The notes: generated from the sequence alone by a model not told the origin. Counted from the first letter of the stretch, positions 52,033 through 60,562 are shown. The stretch is DNA of 64,000 nucleotides from an uncultured Kineothrix sp. (GCA_910588855.1 CAJUSR010000007.1:62001-126000); one strand, 5' to 3'. Made by a program: numbers and translations.

Positions 52033-53964
52033 ATGCAGAAAACCTTTATGAAATATACTTTTTTAATTATAACATCCGCTATTTTCCTAATACTTATTAT
52101 TCATTTCCGGTTTAGCGAAAATATGCTTGAGGAGCAGCAATACGGCACCTTTTATGCAAAAACGGAACAAATGATACATACCCTGGAAACCAATCAGGAA
52201 GAGCTGCAGCAGTTAAACGAGAGTCTGGATGAAGACTATCTTACTAGAGCCAGAGCGGCAGCATATGTGTTGGACAGGGAAGGAGGCTCTTCGATGGATG
52301 TGTGGCAGATGCAATATCTGGCAAGGCTTTTGAATGTGGATGAACTGCATGTCATTGATGAGAATGGGATTATTGTTTCGGGCTCTATTTCAAAATATGT
52401 GGGGATTGATATGGATGACCATGAGCAGACGCGTGCTTTTTTGACTCTTTTGGAAAGCGGCGACAACGCTTATCTGATTCAGGAAGCACAGCCGAATGCG
52501 GCAGAAAACAGGATAATGAAGTATGTAGGCGTTGCGAGGAAACGCCGGAGGGGGATTGTACAGGTGGGGTTTAAACCTACCAGACAGATGGAGGCCATAT
52601 CAAGGAATACTTATGATTATATTTTTTCAAGGTTCCCTACGGATATCGGAGAGGAACTTTTTGTGGTCGATGCTTCCACCGGAGAAGTCCTTGGCCATTC
52701 TGACGGCATGGGCAAAGATTTCCATGAGGACTGCTATCAATTGGAACAGCTCAATGATTGCGAAGGCGGAGCGTACATAAAAGGGGAAGAAGGGGAAACA
52801 ATGTATGTAGTGAGCCGGAAATACGAGGATGTCTTACTATGTGCGCTGCTTCCCCAAAGTATTCTTTTCCGAAGGATATGGAAACATATTCTGGCTATTT
52901 CGGCCTATTTGTTTTTTGTCGAGGCGGCGGTCATGCTGCTCTTAAATTATCTTGTTAAACAAAAAGTGATTGACGGGATTCATCATATTATCGGAAACCT
53001 TACTTCGATTACGAATGGAAACTTTGACACAATCGTAAAGGTAGGTGGAAACAGGGAATTTGAAGAATTAAGCACTGGCATTAATACGATGGTAAAGAGT
53101 ATTGTCAATCTTTCAGACCGTATTTCTGCGATTATAGAAATCAGCGGTATCCCTTTGGCAGCCTTTGAGTACGAGCGGGGAATGAATCATGTTTTTACTA
53201 CCTCAGGTCTTGGCGAATTATTGGATATACCCGCGGCAAAGGCTGCCAAACTTTATAAAAACTCTACGCTTTTCGGGCAATATATGAGGGAAGTTACGGA
53301 AGAGCCGATAGAAGGGGAAGAAGATATTTTTCAAATTAATGAAGGGAAGTATGTCCGTATCCATATGTCGAAGTCAGAGGAGGGATATCTTGGCATTGTG
53401 ACCGATACCACAAAGGATATGCTGCAGAAAAGACAGATGCAATACGAGAATACGCACGATGCACTGACAGGGCTGTGCAAGTTTGGCTATTTCAAGCAGC
53501 TTGCGGAGGGGATACTGCATAAGCTGCCACATGGGGAAGTATGTGCGTTTGTTATGCTTGATTTGGATTATTTTAAACCAATCAACGATACCTTTGGCCA
53601 TGATGCCGGTGACCGGTACCTTCAGGGTTTTTCGGGGATTATGCAATCCATGCCTGAGGAGCATTTTTTATGCGCAAGGCGTTCCGGGGATGAATTTTGT
53701 ATGATGATTTATGGCTGTGAAGATAAAGCGGGGATTCTTGGATATCTGGATATGTTTTATAAGGAACTTGGGGAAACCGATATATGCCTTTCGGATACGG
53801 AGTCCAGGAAGATAAGCGCTTCTGCAGGCTTTGTGTGGACGGATGATGCAAAAGGCAATGTATCCGAATTGTTAAGTCATGCGGACGAAGCGCTTTACGA
53901 GATGAAAAAGGATACGAAAGGGTATTATGTGGAATATCAATTGAAAAATCATCCTGATTGTTAA
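52033..53964 (+). CDS. Membrane diguanylate cyclase with sensory and HAMP domains
   Basis: A 643-residue protein: membrane helix (about 8-25), extracytoplasmic sensor (about 30-285, Cache/dCache-like), second helix (HILAISAYLFFVEAAVMLLL), HAMP-like segment, a PAS-like region (about 370-470) and a GGDEF domain. The cyclase motif reads SGDEF (about residues 550-555) instead of GGDEF, while LDLDYFKPINDTFGHDAGD is intact; SGDEF variants can be active. It would make cyclic di-GMP in response to an external signal. Confidence 0.9.
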   Translation: MQKTFMKYTFLIITSAIFLILIIHFRFSENMLEEQQYGTFYAKTEQMIHTLETNQEELQQLNESLDEDYLTRARAAAYVLDREGGSSMDVWQMQYLARLLNVDELHVIDENGIIVSGSISKYVGIDMDDHEQTRAFLTLLESGDNAYLIQEAQPNAAENRIMKYVGVARKRRRGIVQVGFKPTRQMEAISRNTYDYIFSRFPTDIGEELFVVDASTGEVLGHSDGMGKDFHEDCYQLEQLNDCEGGAYIKGEEGETMYVVSRKYEDVLLCALLPQSILFRRIWKHILAISAYLFFVEAAVMLLLNYLVKQKVIDGIHHIIGNLTSITNGNFDTIVKVGGNREFEELSTGINTMVKSIVNLSDRISAIIEISGIPLAAFEYERGMNHVFTTSGLGELLDIPAAKAAKLYKNSTLFGQYMREVTEEPIEGEEDIFQINEGKYVRIHMSKSEEGYLGIVTDTTKDMLQKRQMQYENTHDALTGLCKFGYFKQLAEGILHKLPHGEVCAFVMLDLDYFKPINDTFGHDAGDRYLQGFSGIMQSMPEEHFLCARRSGDEFCMMIYGCEDKAGILGYLDMFYKELGETDICLSDTESRKISASAGFVWTDDAKGNVSELLSHADEALYEMKKDTKGYYVEYQLKNHPDC

Positions 53965-54021
53965 TTTTTCAACCTGCAATTTGAACCGGAACTGCAAAGA
54001 TGCCCTCATCGCAATAAGTTG

Positions 54022-54050
54022 TTGTGATATAGAATAAAAACTAATATAAA
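54022..54050 (+). promoter_or_regulatory. Possible promoter upstream of the recombinase gene
   Basis: TTGTGA (54022-54027) and TATAAA (54045-54050), 17-base spacer; two terminator-like hairpins lie between it and the recombinase, so its target is unclear. Confidence 0.3.
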
Positions 54051-54112
54051 ATAAGAGCTAGCATAAAAATAAAAGTGCGGGTGGGGGAACCTATCTGTTA
54101 TCCTTAATAAGG

Positions 54113-54152
54113 AATCAGGGGAATCGTCTGAAAAAGAAGGATTCCCCTGATT
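54113..54152 (+). terminator. 13-bp perfect hairpin downstream of the cyclase
   Basis: AATCAGGGGAATC and GATTCCCCTGATT are perfectly complementary; the following TTTTC is a modest U-run. Confidence 0.7.
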
Positions 54153-54173
54153 TTCTGTTATACGGTAAAATAG

Positions 54174-54210
54174 GAACAATTCAAACATTGTTTGAGTAGT
54201 TCTTTTTTTT
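54174..54210 (+). terminator. Second terminator downstream of the cyclase
   Basis: GAAC and CAAAC pair with GTTTG and GTTC, followed by eight T residues. It stands just before the palindromic element. Confidence 0.75.
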
Positions 54211-54217
54211 ACCTTAT

Positions 54218-54272
54218 AGGATTCGGGTGTCAAAAGGCCGGGCCGGCAGCGGCCTTTTGACACCCGAATCCT
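54218..54272. mobile_element. Palindromic element, copy B (MITE-like)
   Basis: A 23-bp left arm (54218-54240) is perfectly complementary to the right arm (54250-54272) with a 9-base loop. The outer arm AGGATTCGGGTGTCAAAAGG is shared with copy A. CCTTATAGG is present on both sides (54213-54220 region and 54270-54278), as if the element had been inserted within the post-terminator repeat with target duplication. Confidence 0.7.
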
Positions 54273-54299
54273 TATAGGAAAGTCCTTCGCCAGAAGGAC
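54271..54299. repeat. Post-terminator repeat, copy 3
   Basis: CTTATAGGAAAGTCCTTCGC and onward is the closest relative of copy 1 (11692-11722). GTCCTTC pairs with GAAGGAC around GCCA. Confidence 0.6.
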
Positions 54300-54386
54300 G
54301 CAGCGAGTAGGGGAAGATGAATCTTCTTTACTCGATTGGAAATAATAGTAGTCTGCATGCAATTTCTTTTATGTTAGGAGGAAGCG

Positions 54387-54995
54387 ATGGGAAAGGTATA
54401 TGGCTATGTGCGTGTCAGTACGAGGGAGCAGAATGAGGACAGGCAGATGATTGCATTGAGGGAAAGGGAGGTGCCGGAAAAAAACATTTTTATAGACAAA
54501 CAATCAGGAAAAGATTTTGAGCGGCCGATGTATAAGCGGCTGGTTAAAAAGTTAAAAAAGGATGATTTGCTTTATGTAAAGAGTATCGACCGTCTGGGCA
54601 GGAATTACGAGGAAATTTTAGCGCAATGGGGGTACCTGACAAAAGAGAAAAAAGTCGATATCGTAGTAATGGATATGCCTCTTTTGGATACGAGAAGAGG
54701 AAAAGATTTGATAGGGACTTTTTTAAGCGATATTGTCCTGCAAGTGCTTTCCTTCGTTGCGGAAAATGAGAGGAAAAACATAAGGCAGAGGCAAAAGGAA
54801 GGGATTGAGGCGGCCAAGATGCGGGGAGTCCAGTTCGGCAGACCGAAAAATCCTCTCCCGACAAATTTCGGGAAAATTTACAATCAATGGGTGCGGGGGG
54901 AAATCGGGGGAACAGGGGCAGCGCAGATGTGTGGAATGTCTGTTACATCGTTCTATCGGAAGGCTAAGAGGGAAAGGGAACAGCATAAGATTTAA
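54387..54995 (+). CDS. Serine recombinase, DNA-invertase type
   Basis: A 202-residue enzyme of Hin/Gin size: N-terminal resolvase domain with nucleophile Ser in VRVSTREQ (about residue 11), SIDRLGRNYEEIL, long E-helix, then a C-terminal helix-turn-helix (GTGAAQMCGMSVTSFYRKAKRE). Its stop is 22 bases before a 17-bp inverted repeat that brackets 119 bp of promoter-like DNA. It is therefore the probable invertase for that segment. TTAGGAGGAAGC precedes the start. No transposase or integrase genes accompany it. Confidence 0.93.
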   Translation: MGKVYGYVRVSTREQNEDRQMIALREREVPEKNIFIDKQSGKDFERPMYKRLVKKLKKDDLLYVKSIDRLGRNYEEILAQWGYLTKEKKVDIVVMDMPLLDTRRGKDLIGTFLSDIVLQVLSFVAENERKNIRQRQKEGIEAAKMRGVQFGRPKNPLPTNFGKIYNQWVRGEIGGTGAAQMCGMSVTSFYRKAKREREQHKI

Positions 54996-55016
54996 AATGC
55001 AGTATGTTGCCAAATT

Positions 55017-55033
55017 GTGTACTTTTTGGCTAT
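55017..55033. repeat. Left recombination site of the invertible segment
   Basis: GTGTACTTTTTGGCTAT, perfectly inverted at 55153-55169. With flanking CAAA it extends to a 23-bp imperfect dyad centred on GT, the layout of serine-invertase crossover sites. Confidence 0.85.
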
Positions 55034-55152
55034 AAATTCTATTTTACATAATCTTTTATTACTATACTATAATTTTGCCAAAAAGTCAATAATTGTACGC
55101 TTCATTCCTGTAAGCTACGAACCAAATGCTATGTATGTGCATCTGGTTTTCA
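55034..55152. other. Invertible promoter segment (phase switch)
   Basis: The 119 bp between the inverted sites contains no gene but a near-consensus leftward promoter (TTGACT and TATAGT on the minus strand, at 55084-55089 and 55061-55066, 17-base spacer) and an overlapping rightward one (TATAAT 55068-55073 with TTACAT/TTTACA 18-19 bases before it). In the present orientation the better promoter faces the recombinase; inverted, it would face the operon. A third partial site (GCCAAAAAGT, 55077-55086) overlaps the -35. This and the leader fill the 376-base gap. Confidence 0.8.
55061..55089 (-). promoter_or_regulatory. Leftward promoter inside the invertible segment
   Basis: On the minus strand, TTGACT (55089-55084) and TATAGT (55066-55061) are 17 bases apart, each hexamer one base from consensus. 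Confidence 0.65.
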
Positions 55153-55169
55153 ATAGCCAAAAAGTACAC
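55153..55169. repeat. Right recombination site of the invertible segment
   Basis: ATAGCCAAAAAGTACAC is the exact reverse complement of the left site. Including downstream bases it forms a perfect 8-bp dyad, CAAAAAGT-AC-ACTTTTTG. Confidence 0.85.
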
Positions 55170-55194
55170 TTTTTGAAAATTGGGAGGAGAATTT

Positions 55195-55245
55195 ATGCTG
55201 GATTCGGCACTGGGCTCCGGAAATTCGGTAAGAATTAGGAAATAA
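55195..55245 (+). CDS. Possible 16-residue leader peptide
   Basis: MLDSALGSGNSVRIRK is preceded by a strong GGGAGGAG four to six bases upstream, just outside the switch. GCTGGATTCG (55197-55206), which overlaps its first codons, can pair with CGAATCCAGC (55280-55289). Translation of the peptide could therefore open or close a leader structure before the glycan operon. Evidence is the ribosome binding site and the dyad only. Confidence 0.35.
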   Translation: MLDSALGSGNSVRIRK

Positions 55246-55371
55246 TAAGAAAGTGACGGTTACAATGCTGGTTTATTATCGAATCCAGCTTCAGATTGGT
55301 ACACTAAGGAGTGCGGGTATTCACATGTGGAAGAACGATAAACCAATAATAATGGTAGGGAATAGACAACT

Positions 55372-56769
55372 ATGAGGAAGGTGTGGAAAAAGCAAATTAA
55401 GGATTTCTTAAATCTAATGGAAGAGGCGCATAACGAGATTGAGAAAGAAGTGGAAAAACGAAATGGCGCGATGGTACAAGAACTGCTGGGACAATGCCAG
55501 GAGGGGGCTATCAGAATTGGAGATTTGATAGAGAGCAGCGAAGAAGGGGAAACAAAGACGGTAGAACTGCTGGAAGAATATTGCGAGCTTGTCTATACTG
55601 TGCATCAAAGTATGTTGGAAGGCGGTCATCCCAAAGGAGGAAAATTCTGTAAAGATTTAAAGGTCGTACTAAAAAGGGTACAAGAGAGGATAGATAGCCT
55701 GAAAATACGTATCGAAGCGGTATTTCTTCCTTATAAGGCAGCTATGTGGGATTCTTTGGAGAGCGTTTGGAAGGAAGCAGAAGCAGACCCGGACTGTGAT
55801 GCGTATGTTGTTCCGATTCCCTATTATGATAAGAAACCAGACGGAAGCTTTGGAGAAAAACATGACGAAAGCGGTCTGTATCCGGAATATGTGCCTATTG
55901 TCAAATATGATGCCTATGATTTTGCATTCCACAAGCCAGATATCATCTTTATTCATAACCCTTACGACGGCGGCAATTATGTAACAAGCGTGCATCCCTT
56001 TTTTTATTCTTCTAATTTAAAGAAATATACGGATTGCCTGGTATATATTCCTTATTTTATAAAGGATGAAATGGTTTTTGAAAATCTACAGGAAACGAAA
56101 AAAATAGAAGATTACTGTATGGTACCCGGTGTGGTAAATGCGGATAAGGTGATTGTCCAATCCAGGGAGATGAAAAAGGTTTATATAGATATATTAACGG
56201 GGTATACCGGCAGGAATACCTTTGATTATTGGGAAAGGAAAATTGCAGGGCTTGGTTCGCCCAAATTAGAGAAGGTACGCAATACCAGCAAAAAGGATAT
56301 TTGTATTCCGGCCCAGTGGGCGGGCATTATGAAAAAAAGAAGCGGCAAAGTGGTTTTGTATAATACCCATCTGAATCTGTTGATGGAGAGGAATTACAAA
56401 TATTTTATCCCAAAACTAAGGGAAACGTTGGATTATTTTAAAAGCAGGGATGATATCCTCCTTTTGTGGCGCCCTCATCCCCTCTCTCTTGCGGCAGCGG
56501 AATCCATGAACCCTTGTGCTGCGGATATTTACCGCAGCATTGTGAAGGCATACCGGGAAGAAGGGTGGGGGATTTATGATGATACACCTGATTTGGGAAG
56601 GGCGATTGCCCTGTCGGATGCTTACTATGGCTCCATAAGCTCTGTGCTGACACTATATAAGGAAACGGGCAAACCAATACTCATACATAAAATTGATATT
56701 GCGGAGGAAAAATACGGGGATGATTTATGCAACCACCGGGTTGACAGGGGCGGGAGGATTATGTGGTAA
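55372..56769 (+). CDS. CDP-glycerol glycerophosphotransferase-like protein
   Basis: A 465-residue cytosolic protein: helical N-terminus (1-120) and a GT-B like body with DIIFIHNPYDGGNYVTSVHP, DKVIVQSREMKKVY, LLLWRPHPLSLA and GSISSVLTLYKETGKPILIH. The WRPHP motif and the layout resemble the CDP-glycerol glycerophosphotransferase (teichoic-acid type) family, which moves polyol- or alcohol-phosphates from CDP carriers. That agrees with the LicD and cytidylyltransferase genes downstream. It is the first gene after the phase switch and overlaps the next gene by 7 bases. Confidence 0.75.
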   Translation: MRKVWKKQIKDFLNLMEEAHNEIEKEVEKRNGAMVQELLGQCQEGAIRIGDLIESSEEGETKTVELLEEYCELVYTVHQSMLEGGHPKGGKFCKDLKVVLKRVQERIDSLKIRIEAVFLPYKAAMWDSLESVWKEAEADPDCDAYVVPIPYYDKKPDGSFGEKHDESGLYPEYVPIVKYDAYDFAFHKPDIIFIHNPYDGGNYVTSVHPFFYSSNLKKYTDCLVYIPYFIKDEMVFENLQETKKIEDYCMVPGVVNADKVIVQSREMKKVYIDILTGYTGRNTFDYWERKIAGLGSPKLEKVRNTSKKDICIPAQWAGIMKKRSGKVVLYNTHLNLLMERNYKYFIPKLRETLDYFKSRDDILLLWRPHPLSLAAAESMNPCAADIYRSIVKAYREEGWGIYDDTPDLGRAIALSDAYYGSISSVLTLYKETGKPILIHKIDIAEEKYGDDLCNHRVDRGGRIMW

Positions 56770-57749
56770 CGATGGGAAGAGAGACTATAGCGATTGATGC
56801 GAGGGAATTGAGGAAGATACAATTGCTTCAATTGGATATATTGAAACAGGTAGACAGGATATGCAGAAAGCATGGTATCAAATATACTTTGTGCGGAGGA
56901 AGCTTGTTGGGGGCAATCCGGCATGGAGGGTTTATTCCCTGGGATGACGATATTGATGTTTCCATGCTTCGTGAAGATTATGAAAGGTTCCTGAAAATAT
57001 GTGGCCGGGAATTGGATAAAAGGAAATATTTTGTACAGACGGTGGACACGGATCCCGGATATCGGTGGATATATGGGAAAATCATTTTAAAGGGAACGGT
57101 TTATGTGAGGAAAGGGCAGGAAAGCATTAAAAGCCGTAATGGGATTTTTATTGATATTTTCCCAAGGGATGGCAAATTTGATAACTTTGTAATCGGTTAC
57201 ATACAGTCAAAATGTGCCTTTTTGCTTAGAAAGATTCTATACTCCCCAGTGGGGGCAGAGCAAAGCAAAGATGTAAAAGCAAGAAAAATCTTCCGAATCC
57301 TTTCCAAAATAAAGAAGAAAGATGCGCTGAAGCTGCTGGCATTGATACAATTTTTAAATTTTGGGAAAAAAACCAAGATGGTTAGGTGCTGGGGGCTGAT
57401 GGGAACGGGAGAAAAGAAAAAATACGAATTGAGGGCCAAAAGATACGAACGGTATAAAGAGGAACATTGGTTGGACTTGCCGGAGCAGGAAAAGGCAAAA
57501 AGAAAAGAAGGGCTTTTACGCTGCTTTTTTACGGAGGTAACAGATGTACCTTTTGAAAACATGACGGTAATGATTACCGCCCATTACGATGAATGGCTGC
57601 GGTTTACATTTGATGATTATTGGAAACTACCGCCTAAGAGCAAACGTATTATGCACCAGGAGGCTTCTGCATATAGTCTGGGGAAATATGAGGAGTATGC
57701 CGAGAAACTATTGGAAGAGGATGGAAGGGAGCATGATGGAAAAGCTTGA
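56763..57749 (+). CDS. LicD-family phosphotransferase 1
   Basis: A 328-residue protein with the LicD nucleotidyltransferase-fold core: YTLCGGSLLGAIRHGGFIPWDDDIDVSMLREDYERF (DDDID metal site about residues 58-63) and NGIFIDIFPRDG. LicD proteins transfer phosphocholine, or in phosphonate loci alkylphosphonates, from a CDP carrier to glycans. The GTG at 56763 is correctly spaced from GGAGG; the ATG at 56772 is too far. It overlaps LicD 2. Confidence 0.9.
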   Translation: MVTMGRETIAIDARELRKIQLLQLDILKQVDRICRKHGIKYTLCGGSLLGAIRHGGFIPWDDDIDVSMLREDYERFLKICGRELDKRKYFVQTVDTDPGYRWIYGKIILKGTVYVRKGQESIKSRNGIFIDIFPRDGKFDNFVIGYIQSKCAFLLRKILYSPVGAEQSKDVKARKIFRILSKIKKKDALKLLALIQFLNFGKKTKMVRCWGLMGTGEKKKYELRAKRYERYKEEHWLDLPEQEKAKRKEGLLRCFFTEVTDVPFENMTVMITAHYDEWLRFTFDDYWKLPPKSKRIMHQEASAYSLGKYEEYAEKLLEEDGREHDGKA

Positions 57750-58581
57750 GTATACGCCGGAAATCATAAGAAAAATACAATTGACGGAGTTGTCCATACT
57801 GCGCGAGCTGGATAGGATATGCCAAAAATGCAAGATTCCCTATATCATTGATTCCGGTACACTTTTAGGGGCGGTCCGCCATGAAGGTTTTATTCCCTGG
57901 GATGATGACATAGATATAAAAATGCTGCGTAGGGATTATGATAAGTTTTGCAACATTTGCAAAGATGAGTTGGGGAAAAAGTATTTTTTACAGACTTACC
58001 GGACGGATAAAGGATATCGTTGGGGATATGCACGGATATTGAGAAAGGGAACCGTATTTATCCGGGCAGGGCATCAAAGCCTGAAGTCGAATACGGGGAT
58101 ATTTATAGACGTTTTCCCTTGCGATAATATGCCGGAGGGCAAGGCTGCCCTCTTTCTGTGCAATGTTCTTTCCCTCGTTTGCCGGAAAATGCTTTATTCC
58201 GAAGTAGGGGCAAAAAGTGCGCCTTTTTTTGTAAAAAGGCTTGGCTTTGCCTGTCTGGATCTTTTGCCAAAGGAATGGGCTTATTATGGGTTGGAAAAAA
58301 TTGCGGATTATTGCGGAAGAAAGGAAACGGGGAAAGTACGGTGTTATGCGTGGGGCTCAAAAGAAGAAACTGTTGGGCAGAAGAGGGAATGGTTTGAAAA
58401 TACATGTGATATATGTTTTGAGGGTCTTATGGTAAAGGCTCCGGCAAAGAAGGAGGAAGTCCTTACTTATTATTATGGAAAGGATTATATGACCCCGCCC
58501 CCGGAAGAGGAGAGGCAGCCAAAACATACGGCCGAATATATAAAATTCGTAGAAGAAGACGAGGGAGATGTTTGCGGATGA
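57736..58581 (+). CDS. LicD-family phosphotransferase 2
   Basis: A 281-residue paralogue of the preceding gene: YIIDSGTLLGAVRHEGFIPWDDDIDIKMLRRDYDKF and NTGIFIDVFPCDN. Two LicD genes side by side suggest two acceptor positions or two donor groups. ATGs at 57733 and 57736 are both possible; 57736 is better spaced from GGAAGGGAG. It overlaps LicD 1 by 14 bases and the next gene by 4. Confidence 0.9.
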   Translation: MEKLEYTPEIIRKIQLTELSILRELDRICQKCKIPYIIDSGTLLGAVRHEGFIPWDDDIDIKMLRRDYDKFCNICKDELGKKYFLQTYRTDKGYRWGYARILRKGTVFIRAGHQSLKSNTGIFIDVFPCDNMPEGKAALFLCNVLSLVCRKMLYSEVGAKSAPFFVKRLGFACLDLLPKEWAYYGLEKIADYCGRKETGKVRCYAWGSKEETVGQKREWFENTCDICFEGLMVKAPAKKEEVLTYYYGKDYMTPPPEEERQPKHTAEYIKFVEEDEGDVCG

Positions 58582-59822
58582 ATCCAATATCTTGTTTGGA
58601 TGCCTGGCAGGATGGGGAAAATGTATGGCTGTCCAACTATGATTACAATGCATTGATAAGGTGGAATATGGATTCCGGGGAGGCGGAGATTATGGGATTA
58701 TTCCCCCGGGAGCCGGAGGATGCAGGAAGATTACATCGGCGGGTATTTTGCGTGGGAAAAAAGCTGTATTTTATTCCATATCGGGGCAGATATATCCATA
58801 TCCGGGATTTGGAACAGGGAACATGGGAGTGTGTCAAGGTGGCAGAGGAAGAAATGATAGTTGCCGACGCCTGTTTAGTGGAGGATTGTATTTGGATATT
58901 TCCCTGTTATCTGCGCTGGCCTATTATGCTGTTCCATATAAACACGCATCAATTAGAGAGAATGGATAGTTTGACGGGAGAAATCGGAAATTATATAGAG
59001 GAAAAATACAGGAAATGGATGGTTTGGGATATTTCCTGTGTCTGTCAGAGAGAGGGTCTTTTTTATTTGGCAGAATACCGTAGGAATCAGATTTTTTGTA
59101 TTGACAATAAGGAAGGGAAGCTGCAGCATGTATGGTCTCATGTTAGAGCAGCACTGGGTTCGGAGGGGAAGGATACTAGGGAAGAAGTAAAAATACAGGG
59201 GATTACTGTATGCGGAAAAGAGGACTTTTGGCTGGCTTCGCTGGAGAAGGCGGAAGTTTACAGATGGAATCCGAAGGAAGGAATCAAAAGAACCTACGGG
59301 TTTGCTGCGAAGATGTATGGCAAAAGGATACCGTTTCTTAGGGTGGTTGATGTAGATGAGCTATATGCATTGGTATTGCCCTGCCATTCCGGTTATCTTT
59401 TCAGGATTCATAAGCGGACGGATGAAATAGCAAAAATCCCGTATCCGGTAGGATTCGCAAGGCGGCGGGTTTATTCCCTGTTTTGCGGTTATGGCAAGGA
59501 GGCAGGTAAAGTGTTCCTTTATCCGAGAAGCGGTAACGGGCTTCTGATAGTAGAAGTAAAGCAGGGGGAAGCTTTTTACATTCCTTATATATTCAACGAA
59601 AAGGACGGCGGATATCTTGCAGATTTCTATCTTCAATCCATGAGGGAACAGTTGTGCAGCGGTAGGTTGGATGAATCCGAAGGGGGGAAGGATATACTTT
59701 CGGATTTCCTCGATGAAGTGGTCCGCCGGGAAAGGGATATGGAACAAGGGGAGGCGGAACCAATCGGGAAAAGGATATATGAGTATTGTAAAGAAACATG
59801 TCTGCGGGGGAGGTTGGAATGA
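58578..59822 (+). CDS. Predicted beta-propeller-like protein, unknown function
   Basis: A 414-residue cytosolic protein rich in Trp, Tyr and Gly, with repeated units such as NVWLSNYDYNALIRWNMDSG, KKLYFIPYRGRYIHIRD and DFWLASLEKAEVYRWNPKEG, which look like propeller blades. No catalytic motif and no signal peptide are visible. It lies in the middle of the glycan operon with ATGA overlaps on both sides, so it must serve that pathway, perhaps in sensing or scaffolding. Confidence 0.65.
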   Translation: MNPISCLDAWQDGENVWLSNYDYNALIRWNMDSGEAEIMGLFPREPEDAGRLHRRVFCVGKKLYFIPYRGRYIHIRDLEQGTWECVKVAEEEMIVADACLVEDCIWIFPCYLRWPIMLFHINTHQLERMDSLTGEIGNYIEEKYRKWMVWDISCVCQREGLFYLAEYRRNQIFCIDNKEGKLQHVWSHVRAALGSEGKDTREEVKIQGITVCGKEDFWLASLEKAEVYRWNPKEGIKRTYGFAAKMYGKRIPFLRVVDVDELYALVLPCHSGYLFRIHKRTDEIAKIPYPVGFARRRVYSLFCGYGKEAGKVFLYPRSGNGLLIVEVKQGEAFYIPYIFNEKDGGYLADFYLQSMREQLCSGRLDESEGGKDILSDFLDEVVRRERDMEQGEAEPIGKRIYEYCKETCLRGRLE

Positions 59823-60562
59823 AAGTTGCAGTGATGTCGGATATTCATGGGAACCTGGAAGCATTTGATTCGATAAGAAGAAGGATTTGCGGGATGGAAG
59901 GGATAGAAGGGATTGTGCTGTTGGGCGATTTGATAGATTACGGTCCGCATTCGGGCGAAGTGATTGAGTCAATTCGGAATCTGTCCTATCCTATCTTATG
60001 CAATATCCGGGGGAATCACGAGGCCGCTGTTTTGGAAGGGGAATACGGCAGATTTTCCACAGAGCGCGGAAAGGAATGCGCCCGTCATACATGCAGCCAT
60101 TTGTCCGCAGCTTCCCGGTATTATTTGGAAAAGGAAATGGAGAAAAAAGGAAGCCATGTATTCTGTGTGCAGGGAAGGAAGTGTCTGGCAGTACACGGAA
60201 GCCTTTCGGATGAATATTGGAAAGGAATTGGCATGGAAGATAGTTTGGAAGAAAATGGTTTAGAAAAATATAAAGGGTTTGATTATGTATTTTCCGGGCA
60301 TACTCATTTGCCCCATTATTTTGAAAAGTATTATCCGGTAAAGGATGGGGTGAGGAGAAACAGGAAGAAAACAATATTTATCAATCCGGGTTCGGTAGGG
60401 CAGCCAAGGAATTTGAATGCAATGGCACAATGTGCGGTGGTAGATATGGAAAGCGAAGAAGTGGTTATGGTAAAGTGCCGCTATGATATAGGCAGGGAGC
60501 AGGAAGCCTTTCCGGCAGAAATAGATGTATTCTATAAGGACAGATTGGAGTACGGAATATGA
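59819..60562 (+). CDS. Calcineurin-like metallophosphoesterase
   Basis: A 247-residue two-metal phosphoesterase: MSDIHGNLEAF, LLGDLIDYGP, NIRGNHEAA, AVHGSL and SGHTHLPH give the complete metal-ligand set. It may hydrolyse a phosphate or phosphonate intermediate of the pathway. The family includes the YfcE/PrpE-like enzymes. It overlaps both neighbours by 4 bases. Confidence 0.9.
   Translation: MKVAVMSDIHGNLEAFDSIRRRICGMEGIEGIVLLGDLIDYGPHSGEVIESIRNLSYPILCNIRGNHEAAVLEGEYGRFSTERGKECARHTCSHLSAASRYYLEKEMEKKGSHVFCVQGRKCLAVHGSLSDEYWKGIGMEDSLEENGLEKYKGFDYVFSGHTHLPHYFEKYYPVKDGVRRNRKKTIFINPGSVGQPRNLNAMAQCAVVDMESEEVVMVKCRYDIGREQEAFPAEIDVFYKDRLEYGI

Noticed and set aside
54006..54362. 118-codon minus frame across palindrome copy B
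   Set aside because: It exists only because the palindromic arms lack stops; similar frames appear across copy A.
54387..54995. Transposon resolvase of a Tn3-type element
   Set aside because: No transposase or terminal inverted repeats of a transposon are nearby, and the adjacent inverted sites point to an invertase.
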